From assembly GCA_937942965.1 (NCBI GenBank), contig CALDGN010000257.1:1-7891 (forward strand): DNA of 7,891 bases, read 5' to 3'. Under the pieces are notes generated by a model. It made no database searches, was not told the DNA's origin, and saw only the letters and a program-made list of their open reading frames with translations. Of the stretch, positions 1 to 6,874 are shown piece after piece. How positions within the stretch are numbered: the stretch's first letter is position 1; every line of letters starts with the position of its first letter. Made by a program: the position numbers and the translations under genes. The stretch is from an uncultured Acidimicrobiales bacterium (GTDB taxonomy: Bacteria; Actinomycetota; Acidimicrobiia; Acidimicrobiales; UBA10347).

Positions 1-2016
1 ATCGTCGACTGGCGTCAGCGCGAACACATCCGATGGAATCTCGGCACGGCGACAGGCTTCGGCGATCAACGTCGCACAGCGCCGAGTCGATGGCGACGGC
101 TTGAGCGCCACGGTGTTGCCGGCCGCAAGTGCGGCGAACACCCCGCCGCAGGCGATCGCGACCGGGAAGTTCCAGGGCGAACAGACAGCGACGAGCCCGA
201 ACGGCGCAAATCGAGCACCTTCGACCGAGGCCAGGCCGGCAATCTGTCGGGCGTAGTAGCGAGCGAAGTCGATCGCTTCGGCGATCTCAATGTCGGCTTC
301 GCCCACCGTCTTGTGTGCTTCGTCGACCATCGTTGAGATCAGTTCGCCTCGAAGCTCGCTGAGCGCGTCGGCGCAGCCATCGATCACGGCGGCTCGTTCG
401 GCCGGTGGACGGGTCGCCCACCCATCGGCCCCGAAACGAAGGCGTTCGATCACGGCAGCGAGTTCAGTCGCGCCCATGGCTGGCGGCGCGTCGACCTGGA
501 TCGGCGATTCGACCAGACGCCGCATCCATTCGCGGTTGCGATGAAGCGACGGGTCCGTGTCGGCCTCGTTGCGGAACTCGCCAAGACGCGCCTGTGCCTC
601 GGCGGCGGCTGGCGGCGCCGATCGATCCTGGGTGCGCGCCGGGCCAAACGACAGATTCGCGCGCAATGCCATCGACTCGGCGAACGCAGTTGCGTGTGCA
701 GCGAACACGTCGGGGTCCTGGAGTTCGTCGAGGTCCCGCATGAAGTTGCTCGGGGCGGCGTTCTCCTCAAGGCGTCGGAACAGATACCCGAGCGCAACAT
801 CGAACTCGGACGAGGCGACCGCCGGCGTATAGGTGACGAGCGACTCGGTTGATGCGTCGCCGATCTGTCGGGCGTAGGCGGGCGCCATACCCTGCAACAT
901 CTCGAACTCGACGCGATCGGCGACGTTCCTCGACTCGGCGAGCAAGAGACCCCACGCAATGTCGAAGAGGTTGTGGCTCGCAATGCCGAGTCGCAACCCA
1001 TCGCCATTGCTCTGCTGAGCGAACCAGCCGATGCATGCCTTGAAGTTCGCGTCGGCATGGACCTTGGACGCCACGGTGGGCATGACCCAACCGTGGCGCT
1101 CGGCTTCGACCCGCTCCATCGCCAGGTTCGCGCCCTTGACGAGCCGAACCTTGATCGCCGCTCCGCCACGGGCGTGGCGCGCTTGGGCCCACCCGGCGAG
1201 CTGTTGCAGTCGGGGGAGAGCCTCAGGCAAGTAGGCCTGGATGACAATCCCAGCCTCGTGATCAAGGCGCGATGGGGCGGCAAGCGCCTGCATGAACGCA
1301 TCGAGGGTCGCGTCGAGCTCCTTGTACTCCTCCATGTCCACATTGATGAAGGTGCGGGGTGTCGTCGAAGCAGCGCGGTCCAAAAGTGCCCCGAGCCGCT
1401 CAGCGAGCCGTTCGACACTTGCGTCGTGGTCCCACTGCGGCACGCGACCCAAGATCGCCGAGAGCTTGACCGACACGTAATCGATGTCTGGCTGGTCGAG
1501 CATGTCGACGAGCGCATCGAAACGCCGGTTGGCTTCACCGTTGCCGAGCACAGCCTCGCCCAGCAGGTTCACGTTGAGTCTGCGATTGGGCGCGACGAGC
1601 GCGGCGATGTGGCGACGAAGCGCTGCTGGTTCGGCCGGCGCGATCAGGTGCCCAACGATGTGGCGCAGACGCCGCTGAGCGATCGGCATAACCACTGCGG
1701 GGAGCAGGGGAGCGATCCAGCGGCCAGCCCGCAGGAGCGCCGCGTCGAGCGGCGACAAGAAGGACCCGGTCGGAAGGTCGGCAACCACTCGGGCGAGTTG
1801 GTCGGCCGCGGTGCGCTGGTGCTCGGGTCGCCCTGTGCGGTCCAAGAACGCGGCGACAAATGCCGTCGAGTCAGGATCGGACACGATCGCTCGGAGCCGG
1901 CGGGCATCGGCGCGTTCGCTTCGGGTTCGGTGGGCTTCGCGACCGTCAACCCAACGCTGCACCAGGGCTTCGACCTGCTGTTGCGTCGGCGCGTCTTGGA
2001 TCGTTGCGTCGGTCAT
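1..2016 (-). CDS. putA: Bifunctional proline dehydrogenase / L-glutamate-gamma-semialdehyde (P5C) dehydrogenase, C-terminus off the window
   Basis: The frame stays open from an ATG at 2016 to the left edge, giving 672 visible residues of a protein expected to be about 1,100-1,200 long. It oxidises proline to P5C with FAD, then the hydrolysed semialdehyde to glutamate with NAD+. The proline dehydrogenase barrel spans roughly residues 100-450. It shows NVNLLGEA (about 146-153), SVKLSA (about 179), VKGANLAMERVEAERHGW (about 293-310), IASHNLFD (about 342-349), FEMLQGMAP (about 370-378) and YLFRRLEEN (411-419, with the paired substrate-binding Arg 414/415). The aldehyde dehydrogenase domain begins near 480 (FRNEADTDPSL) and contains CSPWNFPVAIACGG and LAAGNTVALKP (about 613-641). 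Its catalytic Cys and Glu lie beyond the edge. There is no N-terminal ribbon-helix-helix, so it should not repress its own gene as E. coli PutA does. A GGTGAGGGG Shine-Dalgarno lies about 12 nt upstream. It is divergent from the PAS-AraC regulator gene, which is therefore a candidate regulator. Confidence 0.95.
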   Translation of the reverse strand, partial: MTDATIQDAPTQQQVEALVQRWVDGREAHRTRSERADARRLRAIVSDPDSTAFVAAFLDRTGRPEHQRTAADQLARVVADLPTGSFLSPLDAALLRAGRWIAPLLPAVVMPIAQRRLRHIVGHLIAPAEPAALRRHIAALVAPNRRLNVNLLGEAVLGNGEANRRFDALVDMLDQPDIDYVSVKLSAILGRVPQWDHDASVERLAERLGALLDRAASTTPRTFINVDMEEYKELDATLDAFMQALAAPSRLDHEAGIVIQAYLPEALPRLQQLAGWAQARHARGGAAIKVRLVKGANLAMERVEAERHGWVMPTVASKVHADANFKACIGWFAQQSNGDGLRLGIASHNLFDIAWGLLLAESRNVADRVEFEMLQGMAPAYARQIGDASTESLVTYTPAVASSEFDVALGYLFRRLEENAAPSNFMRDLDELQDPDVFAAHATAFAESMALRANLSFGPARTQDRSAPPAAAEAQARLGEFRNEADTDPSLHRNREWMRRLVESPIQVDAPPAMGATELAAVIERLRFGADGWATRPPAERAAVIDGCADALSELRGELISTMVDEAHKTVGEADIEIAEAIDFARYYARQIAGLASVEGARFAPFGLVAVCSPWNFPVAIACGGVFAALAAGNTVALKPSPSTRRCATLIAEACRRAEIPSDVFALTPVDD

Positions 2017-2027
2017 CGTGCGCCGGT

Positions 2028-2059
2028 ACCCCTCACCCCGTCAGCGTCTCACGAGGGGT
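2028..2059. repeat. Inverted repeat in the putA/regulator divergent spacer
   Basis: The perfect 7 bp arms ACCCCTC (2028-2034) and GAGGGGT (2053-2059) are separated by 18 nt. On the putA strand the proximal arm contains the GAGGGG Shine-Dalgarno. The repeat could therefore be a DNA operator shared by the two divergent genes, or an RNA hairpin that hides the putA ribosome-binding site if putA transcription starts beyond 2059. Seven-bp arms in GC-rich DNA can arise by chance, so the assignment is tentative. Confidence 0.35.
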
Positions 2060-2073
2060 TTGGCCGCGTCTTG

Positions 2074-2079
2074 TACGAT
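2074..2079 (+). promoter_or_regulatory. Probable -10 box of a leaderless promoter for the PAS-AraC operon
   Basis: TACGAT fits the actinobacterial TANNNT -10 pattern and ends exactly 7 nt before the ATG at 2087. A transcript starting at the usual distance would begin on the start codon. No Shine-Dalgarno sequence lies in the spacer (CCCGGCG), which agrees with leaderless translation. No good -35 hexamer is visible about 17 nt upstream (ACGAGG at 2051-2056). This fits a promoter needing an activator, or simply a weak one. Confidence 0.5.
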
Positions 2080-2086
2080 CCCGGCG

Positions 2087-2830
2087 ATGTCGCAGCCCGA
2101 ATCTTCCCAAGAGCCCGGGTTCGAGGATTTCGATTGCCAAGACGAGCTCTTGGCGCTCATCGACGCGCTGGTCGATGTCATTTTTTGTGCCAAGGACCGG
2201 CAGGGTCGCTACGTCGAGGTCAACAGTGCCTTCGTTCGCCGCACAGGAGCGAGCTCGAAGCGAGATGTCATTGGGTCGACGGCCCGTGACCATTTCAACG
2301 CGGATCTGGCCACTCGCTATGAGCGCCAAGACGCGCAGGTGTTCGCTGCCGAACGGCCGCTGCGCAACGAGCTCGAGTTGATCCGGCGGCCCAACGGCAC
2401 GCACGGTTGGTACGTGACGACGAAGCTGCCCGTCGCCCACCGCGAGAGTGGTGAGGCGGTCGGCCTCGTTTCCATCTCTCGTGATCTCGTGGTTGCCGAG
2501 GCGTCAGAGATGGAGGACTTGCGTCATGTCATCCAGTTCGTTCGCGACAACCTGGCCGAAAAGATCCGAGTCAGTGATCTAGCGGCCATTGCCGGAATCT
2601 CGTCGGAGAAGTTGTCGCGACGCATGAAACAGGTTTCGGGTCTGACCCCGATCCAGTTCGTGCAGCGAGCCCGTATCGACCGGGCCGCTCATCTGCTCGT
2701 GCACTCCGACGAGCAGATCGCGGCGATCGGCGGAGCGTGCGGCTTCTATGACCAGTCGGACTTCACCCGCCGATTTGGTCAGTACACCAACTCGACTCCT
2801 GCTCAATTTCGCCTAGCTTCTCGGGCGTGA
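2087..2830 (+). CDS. PAS domain-AraC family transcriptional regulator
   Basis: This 247-residue protein joins a sensory PAS domain (about 20-135) to a C-terminal AraC/XylS double helix-turn-helix (about 145-247). The PAS part shows LIDALVDVIFCAKDRQGRYV, then EVNSAFVRRTG, and ends in VGLVSISRDL, which is typical of PAS_4-like folds. In the DNA-binding part, the first HTH is around RVSDLAAIAGISSEKLSRRM (161-180). The second is IAAIGGACGFYDQSDFTRRF (211-230), followed by the STPAQFR ending typical of AraC proteins. The frame is open upstream to 1811, but ATG 2087 is preferred because it follows the leaderless -10 box and gives a complete PAS start. An earlier start would overlap putA. The ligand is unknown. 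Its stop overlaps the aminotransferase start by 4 nt (GTGA), so it is co-transcribed with the two enzyme genes. It is also well placed to control divergent putA. Confidence 0.9.
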   Translation: MSQPESSQEPGFEDFDCQDELLALIDALVDVIFCAKDRQGRYVEVNSAFVRRTGASSKRDVIGSTARDHFNADLATRYERQDAQVFAAERPLRNELELIRRPNGTHGWYVTTKLPVAHRESGEAVGLVSISRDLVVAEASEMEDLRHVIQFVRDNLAEKIRVSDLAAIAGISSEKLSRRMKQVSGLTPIQFVQRARIDRAAHLLVHSDEQIAAIGGACGFYDQSDFTRRFGQYTNSTPAQFRLASRA

Positions 2831-3759
2831 CACGAAGCACCCATCAAGCGCTGGCCGACGAACGCAATGCGAGCGTCGAGATCTACATCAATGGCGAGTT
2901 CTTTCCGAGGCACGAAGCAAAGGTGTCGGTCTTCGACAGCGGCTTCCTGGTCGGCGACGGCATCTGGGAAGGGATCCGGCTTCATCACGGCGAGTTCGCG
3001 TTCCTCGATCGCCACCTCGACCGGTTGTTCGCCGGCGCCGCGGCGACCGACATGACCGACGCGCTGACCGCTGCGGGCTACGACCGCGATGGCGTCACTG
3101 CGGCGCTGCGCCAGACCGTCGAGCGCAACAACATGGACGACGACGTCCACGTGCGGCTCATGATTACTCGTGGCGACAAGAAGACACCGTCGCAGCATCC
3201 GTCGAACACGATTGGCGGACCGAACGTGGTGATCATCGCCGAACACAAGGTCGCCGACCCCGAGGTTCGCGATCGGGGCATCTCGCTGTTCACGGCGACG
3301 GTGCGGCGCCCGCCGCCGGACACGCTCGACCAGAAGCTGAACTGCCACTCGAAGCTGCACGAGGTGATTGCGCTCATCCAGGCAACGAACGCGGGTGCCG
3401 ACGAAGCACTCATGCTCGACCCGACCGGAGCGGTCGCGACATGCAATGCCACGAACTTCTTCATCGTGCGCAACGACGAGGTGTACACCGCAACCGGCAT
3501 GTACAACCTGAACGGGATCACCAGTGCTCTGGTCGTCGAGGTCGCGCGTGACGCCGGCATCCCCGCCCACCAGCAACCGTTCTCGCTCACCGAGGTCTAC
3601 GCAGCCGACGAAGCATTCGTCACTGGCACGTTCGGTGGGCTGACACCGGTGCACACCATCGATGGCCGAACCATCGGAGACGGAACGCAAGGACCGATGA
3701 CGGTGCGTCTGCGCGAGTTGTACGAGACCCGGGTCGCGTCCGAGGTCGCAGGTGGCTGA
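2827..3759 (+). CDS. Class IV PLP-dependent aminotransferase (branched-chain / D-amino acid aminotransferase-like)
   Basis: The 310-residue length is normal for fold-type IV aminotransferases, which move an amino group between an amino acid and a keto acid using PLP. The N-terminal part shows IYINGEFFPRHEAKVSVFDS and GDGIWEGIR (19-51), then HLDRL with the likely phosphate-binding Arg66. The Schiff-base Lys is best placed at K170 in LDQKLNCHSK. K176 is a less well spaced alternative. Further cofactor-loop motifs are LNGIT (228-232) and TGTFGGLTPV (266-275), and the C-terminus has GPMTVRLRELYE. The Glu that normally contacts the PLP pyridine nitrogen (E-x4-N-x-F) appears to be Thr205 (ATCNATNFF). 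The substrate cannot be read from the sequence. The GTG start shares GTGA with the upstream stop and lacks a clear Shine-Dalgarno, which suggests translational coupling. The sulfotransferase-like gene begins inside its last codons. Confidence 0.92.
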   Translation: MTRSTHQALADERNASVEIYINGEFFPRHEAKVSVFDSGFLVGDGIWEGIRLHHGEFAFLDRHLDRLFAGAAATDMTDALTAAGYDRDGVTAALRQTVERNNMDDDVHVRLMITRGDKKTPSQHPSNTIGGPNVVIIAEHKVADPEVRDRGISLFTATVRRPPPDTLDQKLNCHSKLHEVIALIQATNAGADEALMLDPTGAVATCNATNFFIVRNDEVYTATGMYNLNGITSALVVEVARDAGIPAHQQPFSLTEVYAADEAFVTGTFGGLTPVHTIDGRTIGDGTQGPMTVRLRELYETRVASEVAGG

Positions 3760-4516
3760 GGGATCAACCGGGGAGCAGCAGTTCCAGGCTCCCGACGACG
3801 GCGTGGTCCGCATCCAGTGCTGGTCCGGCCCACGCAACATCTCGACCGCACTCATGTACTCGTGGCGCGAGCGGCCCGACACGTCGGTGTACGACGAGCC
3901 GCTTTACGCGCACTACTTGACCTTCGATGACCGTGGACATCCAGGAGTCGAGGCGACGCTCGCCAGCCAGTCGACCGATGCGAACGAGGTCATCCGCGAC
4001 GTCATCCTCGGCCCGTGCGACACGCCGGTCTTCTACATCAAGAACATGGCGCACCATCTCAAAGGCGTTGACCGGCGCCATCTCGCGCATACCGAGAACA
4101 TCTTGCTCGTGCGTGATCCCGAGGCCATGCTCGCCTCGCTGTCGATCCAATTGCCGAACTGCGACCTCTCCGACACCGGGCTTGAGCAGTCGGTGGAGCT
4201 GCTCGACGCGATCCTCGACGAGGGCGGCCGCCCGTTGGTGATCGACTCGCAGGCCCTGCTCCGCAATCCCGATGGCGTGCTCGGCCAGGTCTGTGACCAC
4301 GTCGGTATCGAGTTCGATCCGGCCGTGTTGTCATGGGACGCCGGACCGAAGCCCGAAGACGGCGCCTGGGCGCCCTACTGGTACGACAACGTCCACACCT
4401 CGACGGGATTCGGCCCACCGGCTGGCCCGAGCCGCCCGGTGCCTGCGGCGACTCGCCCCGTGCTCGAACAGGCGCTGCCGCTCTACGAGCGTTTGCTCGA
4501 GTACGCGATCAGCTAG
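3752..4516 (+). CDS. Sulfotransferase-fold P-loop protein, partner of the class IV aminotransferase
   Basis: This 254-residue protein has sulfotransferase-type motifs. A phosphosulfate-binding loop CWSGPRNISTALMY (23-36) follows the first strand. A 3'-phosphate-binding segment ILLVRDPEAMLASLS (117-131) has Arg121 and Ser129 at the usual spacing. DEPLYAHYL (48-56) and WDAGPKPEDGAW with the following YWYDNVHTSTGF (195-220) match my recollection of the N-terminal half of plant 'branched-chain-amino-acid aminotransferase-like' proteins. The family transfers sulfate from PAPS, or in some members binds other nucleotides. The acceptor here is unknown. The GTG start at 3752 is supported by GAGG (3742-3745) 6 nt upstream and by an 8 nt overlap with the aminotransferase gene. 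No signal peptide or membrane segment is seen, so it should be cytoplasmic. Its TAG stop (4514-4516) overlaps the convergent EAL gene's stop. Confidence 0.85.
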   Translation: MAEGSTGEQQFQAPDDGVVRIQCWSGPRNISTALMYSWRERPDTSVYDEPLYAHYLTFDDRGHPGVEATLASQSTDANEVIRDVILGPCDTPVFYIKNMAHHLKGVDRRHLAHTENILLVRDPEAMLASLSIQLPNCDLSDTGLEQSVELLDAILDEGGRPLVIDSQALLRNPDGVLGQVCDHVGIEFDPAVLSWDAGPKPEDGAWAPYWYDNVHTSTGFGPPAGPSRPVPAATRPVLEQALPLYERLLEYAIS

Positions 4517-6873
4517 CTACTGGGGTAGGCCAGGGACTGGGTCGGAGCGAGCGGTCGTGTGCCGCTCGCTGCTTCGACGGGCTTCTCCGTCGAAGCGTTT
4601 TCCGGCTCAGGAACGATCGTCGGGTCCGCGGGAACGATGGGCACCACAGACGGCACATCGACCGGATCGGATGGTGCGTGGTCGGTGCGGTCGAGCGCTC
4701 GGGCATTGACCGAGTCGAATGCTGCCAGCGTTGCTTCGAACGAATCCAGGTCGGGCGCTCGCTCGTCGGTCCGCGGTGCAGAGTCGTCGCGTCGAGCGAC
4801 GGCGACGAGCTTCGAGGCGCGCATCGCACTCATCGGCATACCGCAATGCCATCCCTGGCCGAGGTCGAAGCCGAGTTCTCGGGCATGGGCCGCTTGTTCG
4901 GCAGTCTCGAGTCCTTCGACCACGCTGCGCAAGCCAAGCGCCCCCGCCACATCGGTGATGGAGCGCAGCAGCGCCGACGCGGTGCGCATGTCCGTGTCGA
5001 GCATGCTGACGAGGGTCCGATCCACCTTGATCGTCGAGATCGGATAGCGACGGAGATACGCGATCGAGGCATGACCGGAGCCGTAGTCGTCGACCGCGAT
5101 GCCCACGCCAAGGTCGCGGAGCTGGCTGAGGGTGTCCATGACGGCGACGTCATCGGTAGCGAGCGCGGTCTCGGTGATTTCGATCTCGAGCAGCGCAGCG
5201 TCGAGTCGGCGGCGCTTCAACTCGGCCCGAACGAACGGCGCGAAGTCAGCTTCGGCGAGTTCGCGCACCGAGGTGTTGACAGCCATGGTGAGCGAGGCGC
5301 CATAGCGGTGCCATTCCGAGAGCTGGTCGAGCGCCCCGGTCAGAACCCAGCGGCCGATCTCCACGATTTCGCCAGACTCTTCGGCCAACGGAATGAACTC
5401 GTCGGGCGGGATCGAGCCGCGGGTGTGGTCTGGCCAGCGGATCAGGGCCTCGAACCCACGCAAGGGCTGCCTGGAGTCGAGCGACATCTGTGGTTGGTAG
5501 ACGAGCGTGAAGGCATTCGTGGCGAGGGCGACGCGTAGGCGGCCACGCATGGCGTTGCGCTGTTGCGCGGCGACAGCCATTGCCGGTTCGAACACGGCGA
5601 CGTTGTTGCGTCCACGCGACATCGCGGTTTCGAGTGCGAGCGCGGAGTGGTCGATCAGAAGAGCGCCGTCGTCGAGCGATTCGCTGGCAAGCGTTGCGAT
5701 GCCGATCGTTGCGCTGAGCCGAAGGACGTGGCCTCCGATTTCGACCGGCACGGCCAGTGCGGCTCGCACGCGTTCGCCAAACTGCAGGTTGTCGACGCTC
5801 GCTGTGGTCACGATCGCGAAGCTGTCGCCGTCGAGGCGAGCAACGGTGTCGTCGGCCTCGGTGACGTTGCCAAGCCGAAGCGAGATCTCTTGGAGGACGG
5901 CGTCTCCGGTCGCTTGACCGAACCGGTCGTTGATGACCTTGAAGCCGTCGAGATCGAGCGTGAGCATTGTTGGACACTCGCCCTCGGCGACGCTCGCATC
6001 GATGCGAGCACGCACGGCGTGGCGGTTCGCAAGCCCGGTCAACGAGTCGGTCGACGCTCCCTGCATCAGGTCGTCGTGCACCCGGCGTTCGTCTTCGATG
6101 TCGCGCATCGTGACGACGATGCCGTTCACGGCGGGGTCATTCACGAGCCCGCGGAAACTCACGGAGAAGAGGCGATGCTCGGCCGCATCGAAACGGAAAC
6201 GGAACTCGCCGTCGATGAGCTCCGAGCCCGAGATCGCCCTGGCGAGGAGATCCCATGCCTTGGGCAGGTCTTCTCGATCGACGCCGTCGAGCAGGTTCGT
6301 GTACGGGAACTCGCCGTTGCGGTTCACGTTGGCCCACTTCAGCACGCCGTGGCGATCAATGACCAAGGTGTGGTCGCTCGCATGATCGACCAGGGCATGC
6401 AGGCGGCGCCGCTCGCTGTCCAGTCGCTGGGCACGTCCCCGGCTCAGATGCCAAAGATGATCGAAGAGCGCCGAAACCGCGACGGTGCCGTAGCCATCGC
6501 CGAACTGCACCAGAACTTCTTCTTCGGCGAAGTGCCCACCATTCAGCACTTGGTGGGTAACGGATTCGCACGTCTGGTCAGCGGTCGCGTACATCGACCG
6601 GTGCCGTGGCAGCTCAGCGAGCGTCTTGTTGCCAAACAGCGCATACCCGAAGCCCTTCGGGCCAACGAGCGCTTGATGGAACTGGCTTCGGGACAGCAGA
6701 TAAACGCCGTCCGGGGCGTGCACGACGATCGCGCGCAACGACTCGTCCGATCGGAACCACGCGTCGACATCCGAGCACGACACTGAGTCGGGCACGAGCT
6801 CGCGACGAACCGCGATCTCACCCACTCGGGGGTCGCTGGTTTCCCGCCAGGGATGTCCCTCCACTACTGACAC
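4513..6873 (-). CDS. PAS-GGDEF(degenerate)-EAL cyclic-di-GMP phosphodiesterase candidate
   Basis: This 786-residue protein has five parts. Residues 1-150 look like the CBS-like sensory region found in front of some GGDEF proteins (VGEIAVRRELV; YLLSRSQFHQALVGPKGFGY). A PAS domain covers about 156-265. GGDEF covers about 275-430, EAL about 440-695, and a Pro/Ala/Asp/Glu-rich, probably disordered tail about 695-786. The GGDEF core keeps LDLDGFKVIND (Asp307/309), but its signature reads DGDSF (348-352) and no RxxD inhibitory site is visible, so cyclase activity is doubtful. The EAL side looks intact: EALIRW (E475), N533, E565 in EITE, D595/D596, K616, E653 and Q673. The expected role is hydrolysis of c-di-GMP to pGpG, perhaps with the GGDEF domain acting as a GTP-binding regulator. 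No membrane segments are seen. The start is GTG; GTG codon 4 is an alternative. Confidence 0.93.
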   Translation of the reverse strand: MSVVEGHPWRETSDPRVGEIAVRRELVPDSVSCSDVDAWFRSDESLRAIVVHAPDGVYLLSRSQFHQALVGPKGFGYALFGNKTLAELPRHRSMYATADQTCESVTHQVLNGGHFAEEEVLVQFGDGYGTVAVSALFDHLWHLSRGRAQRLDSERRRLHALVDHASDHTLVIDRHGVLKWANVNRNGEFPYTNLLDGVDREDLPKAWDLLARAISGSELIDGEFRFRFDAAEHRLFSVSFRGLVNDPAVNGIVVTMRDIEDERRVHDDLMQGASTDSLTGLANRHAVRARIDASVAEGECPTMLTLDLDGFKVINDRFGQATGDAVLQEISLRLGNVTEADDTVARLDGDSFAIVTTASVDNLQFGERVRAALAVPVEIGGHVLRLSATIGIATLASESLDDGALLIDHSALALETAMSRGRNNVAVFEPAMAVAAQQRNAMRGRLRVALATNAFTLVYQPQMSLDSRQPLRGFEALIRWPDHTRGSIPPDEFIPLAEESGEIVEIGRWVLTGALDQLSEWHRYGASLTMAVNTSVRELAEADFAPFVRAELKRRRLDAALLEIEITETALATDDVAVMDTLSQLRDLGVGIAVDDYGSGHASIAYLRRYPISTIKVDRTLVSMLDTDMRTASALLRSITDVAGALGLRSVVEGLETAEQAAHARELGFDLGQGWHCGMPMSAMRASKLVAVARRDDSAPRTDERAPDLDSFEATLAAFDSVNARALDRTDHAPSDPVDVPSVVPIVPADPTIVPEPENASTEKPVEAASGTRPLAPTQSLAYPSS
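4571..4601 (+). terminator. Probable intrinsic terminator of the regulator-aminotransferase-sulfotransferase operon
   Basis: Perfect 10 bp arms GCTTCGACGG (4571-4580) and CCGTCGAAGC (4587-4596) enclose a 6 nt loop and are followed by GTTTT. The element starts 55 nt after the sulfotransferase stop. It has a T-run only on the plus strand, so it should stop the operon transcript. It sits within the coding sequence for the tail of the convergent GGDEF-EAL protein. The T-run is short, so termination may be partial. Confidence 0.6.
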
Positions 6874-6874
6874 A

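Noticed and set aside
973..2289. Long plus-strand open frame of 438 codons opposite putA
   Set aside because: It is antisense to a clear PutA reading frame. Its Arg/His/Gly-rich translation has no family motifs and comes from codon bias in GC-rich DNA.
3352..3354. K176 as the PLP-binding lysine of the aminotransferase
   Set aside because: The distance to the DEALMLD strand is about five residues too short compared with known class IV enzymes. K170 fits within one or two residues.
2803..3882. Minus-strand open frame of 359 codons opposite the aminotransferase
   Set aside because: It lies across the aminotransferase gene and both of its overlapping neighbours and has no recognisable motifs. 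It is a shadow frame.
4333..6786. Two long plus-strand open frames (401 and 407 codons) opposite the GGDEF-EAL gene
   Set aside because: The minus-strand protein has clear PAS, GGDEF and EAL domains. The plus-strand translations are motif-free and low in hydrophobic core residues.
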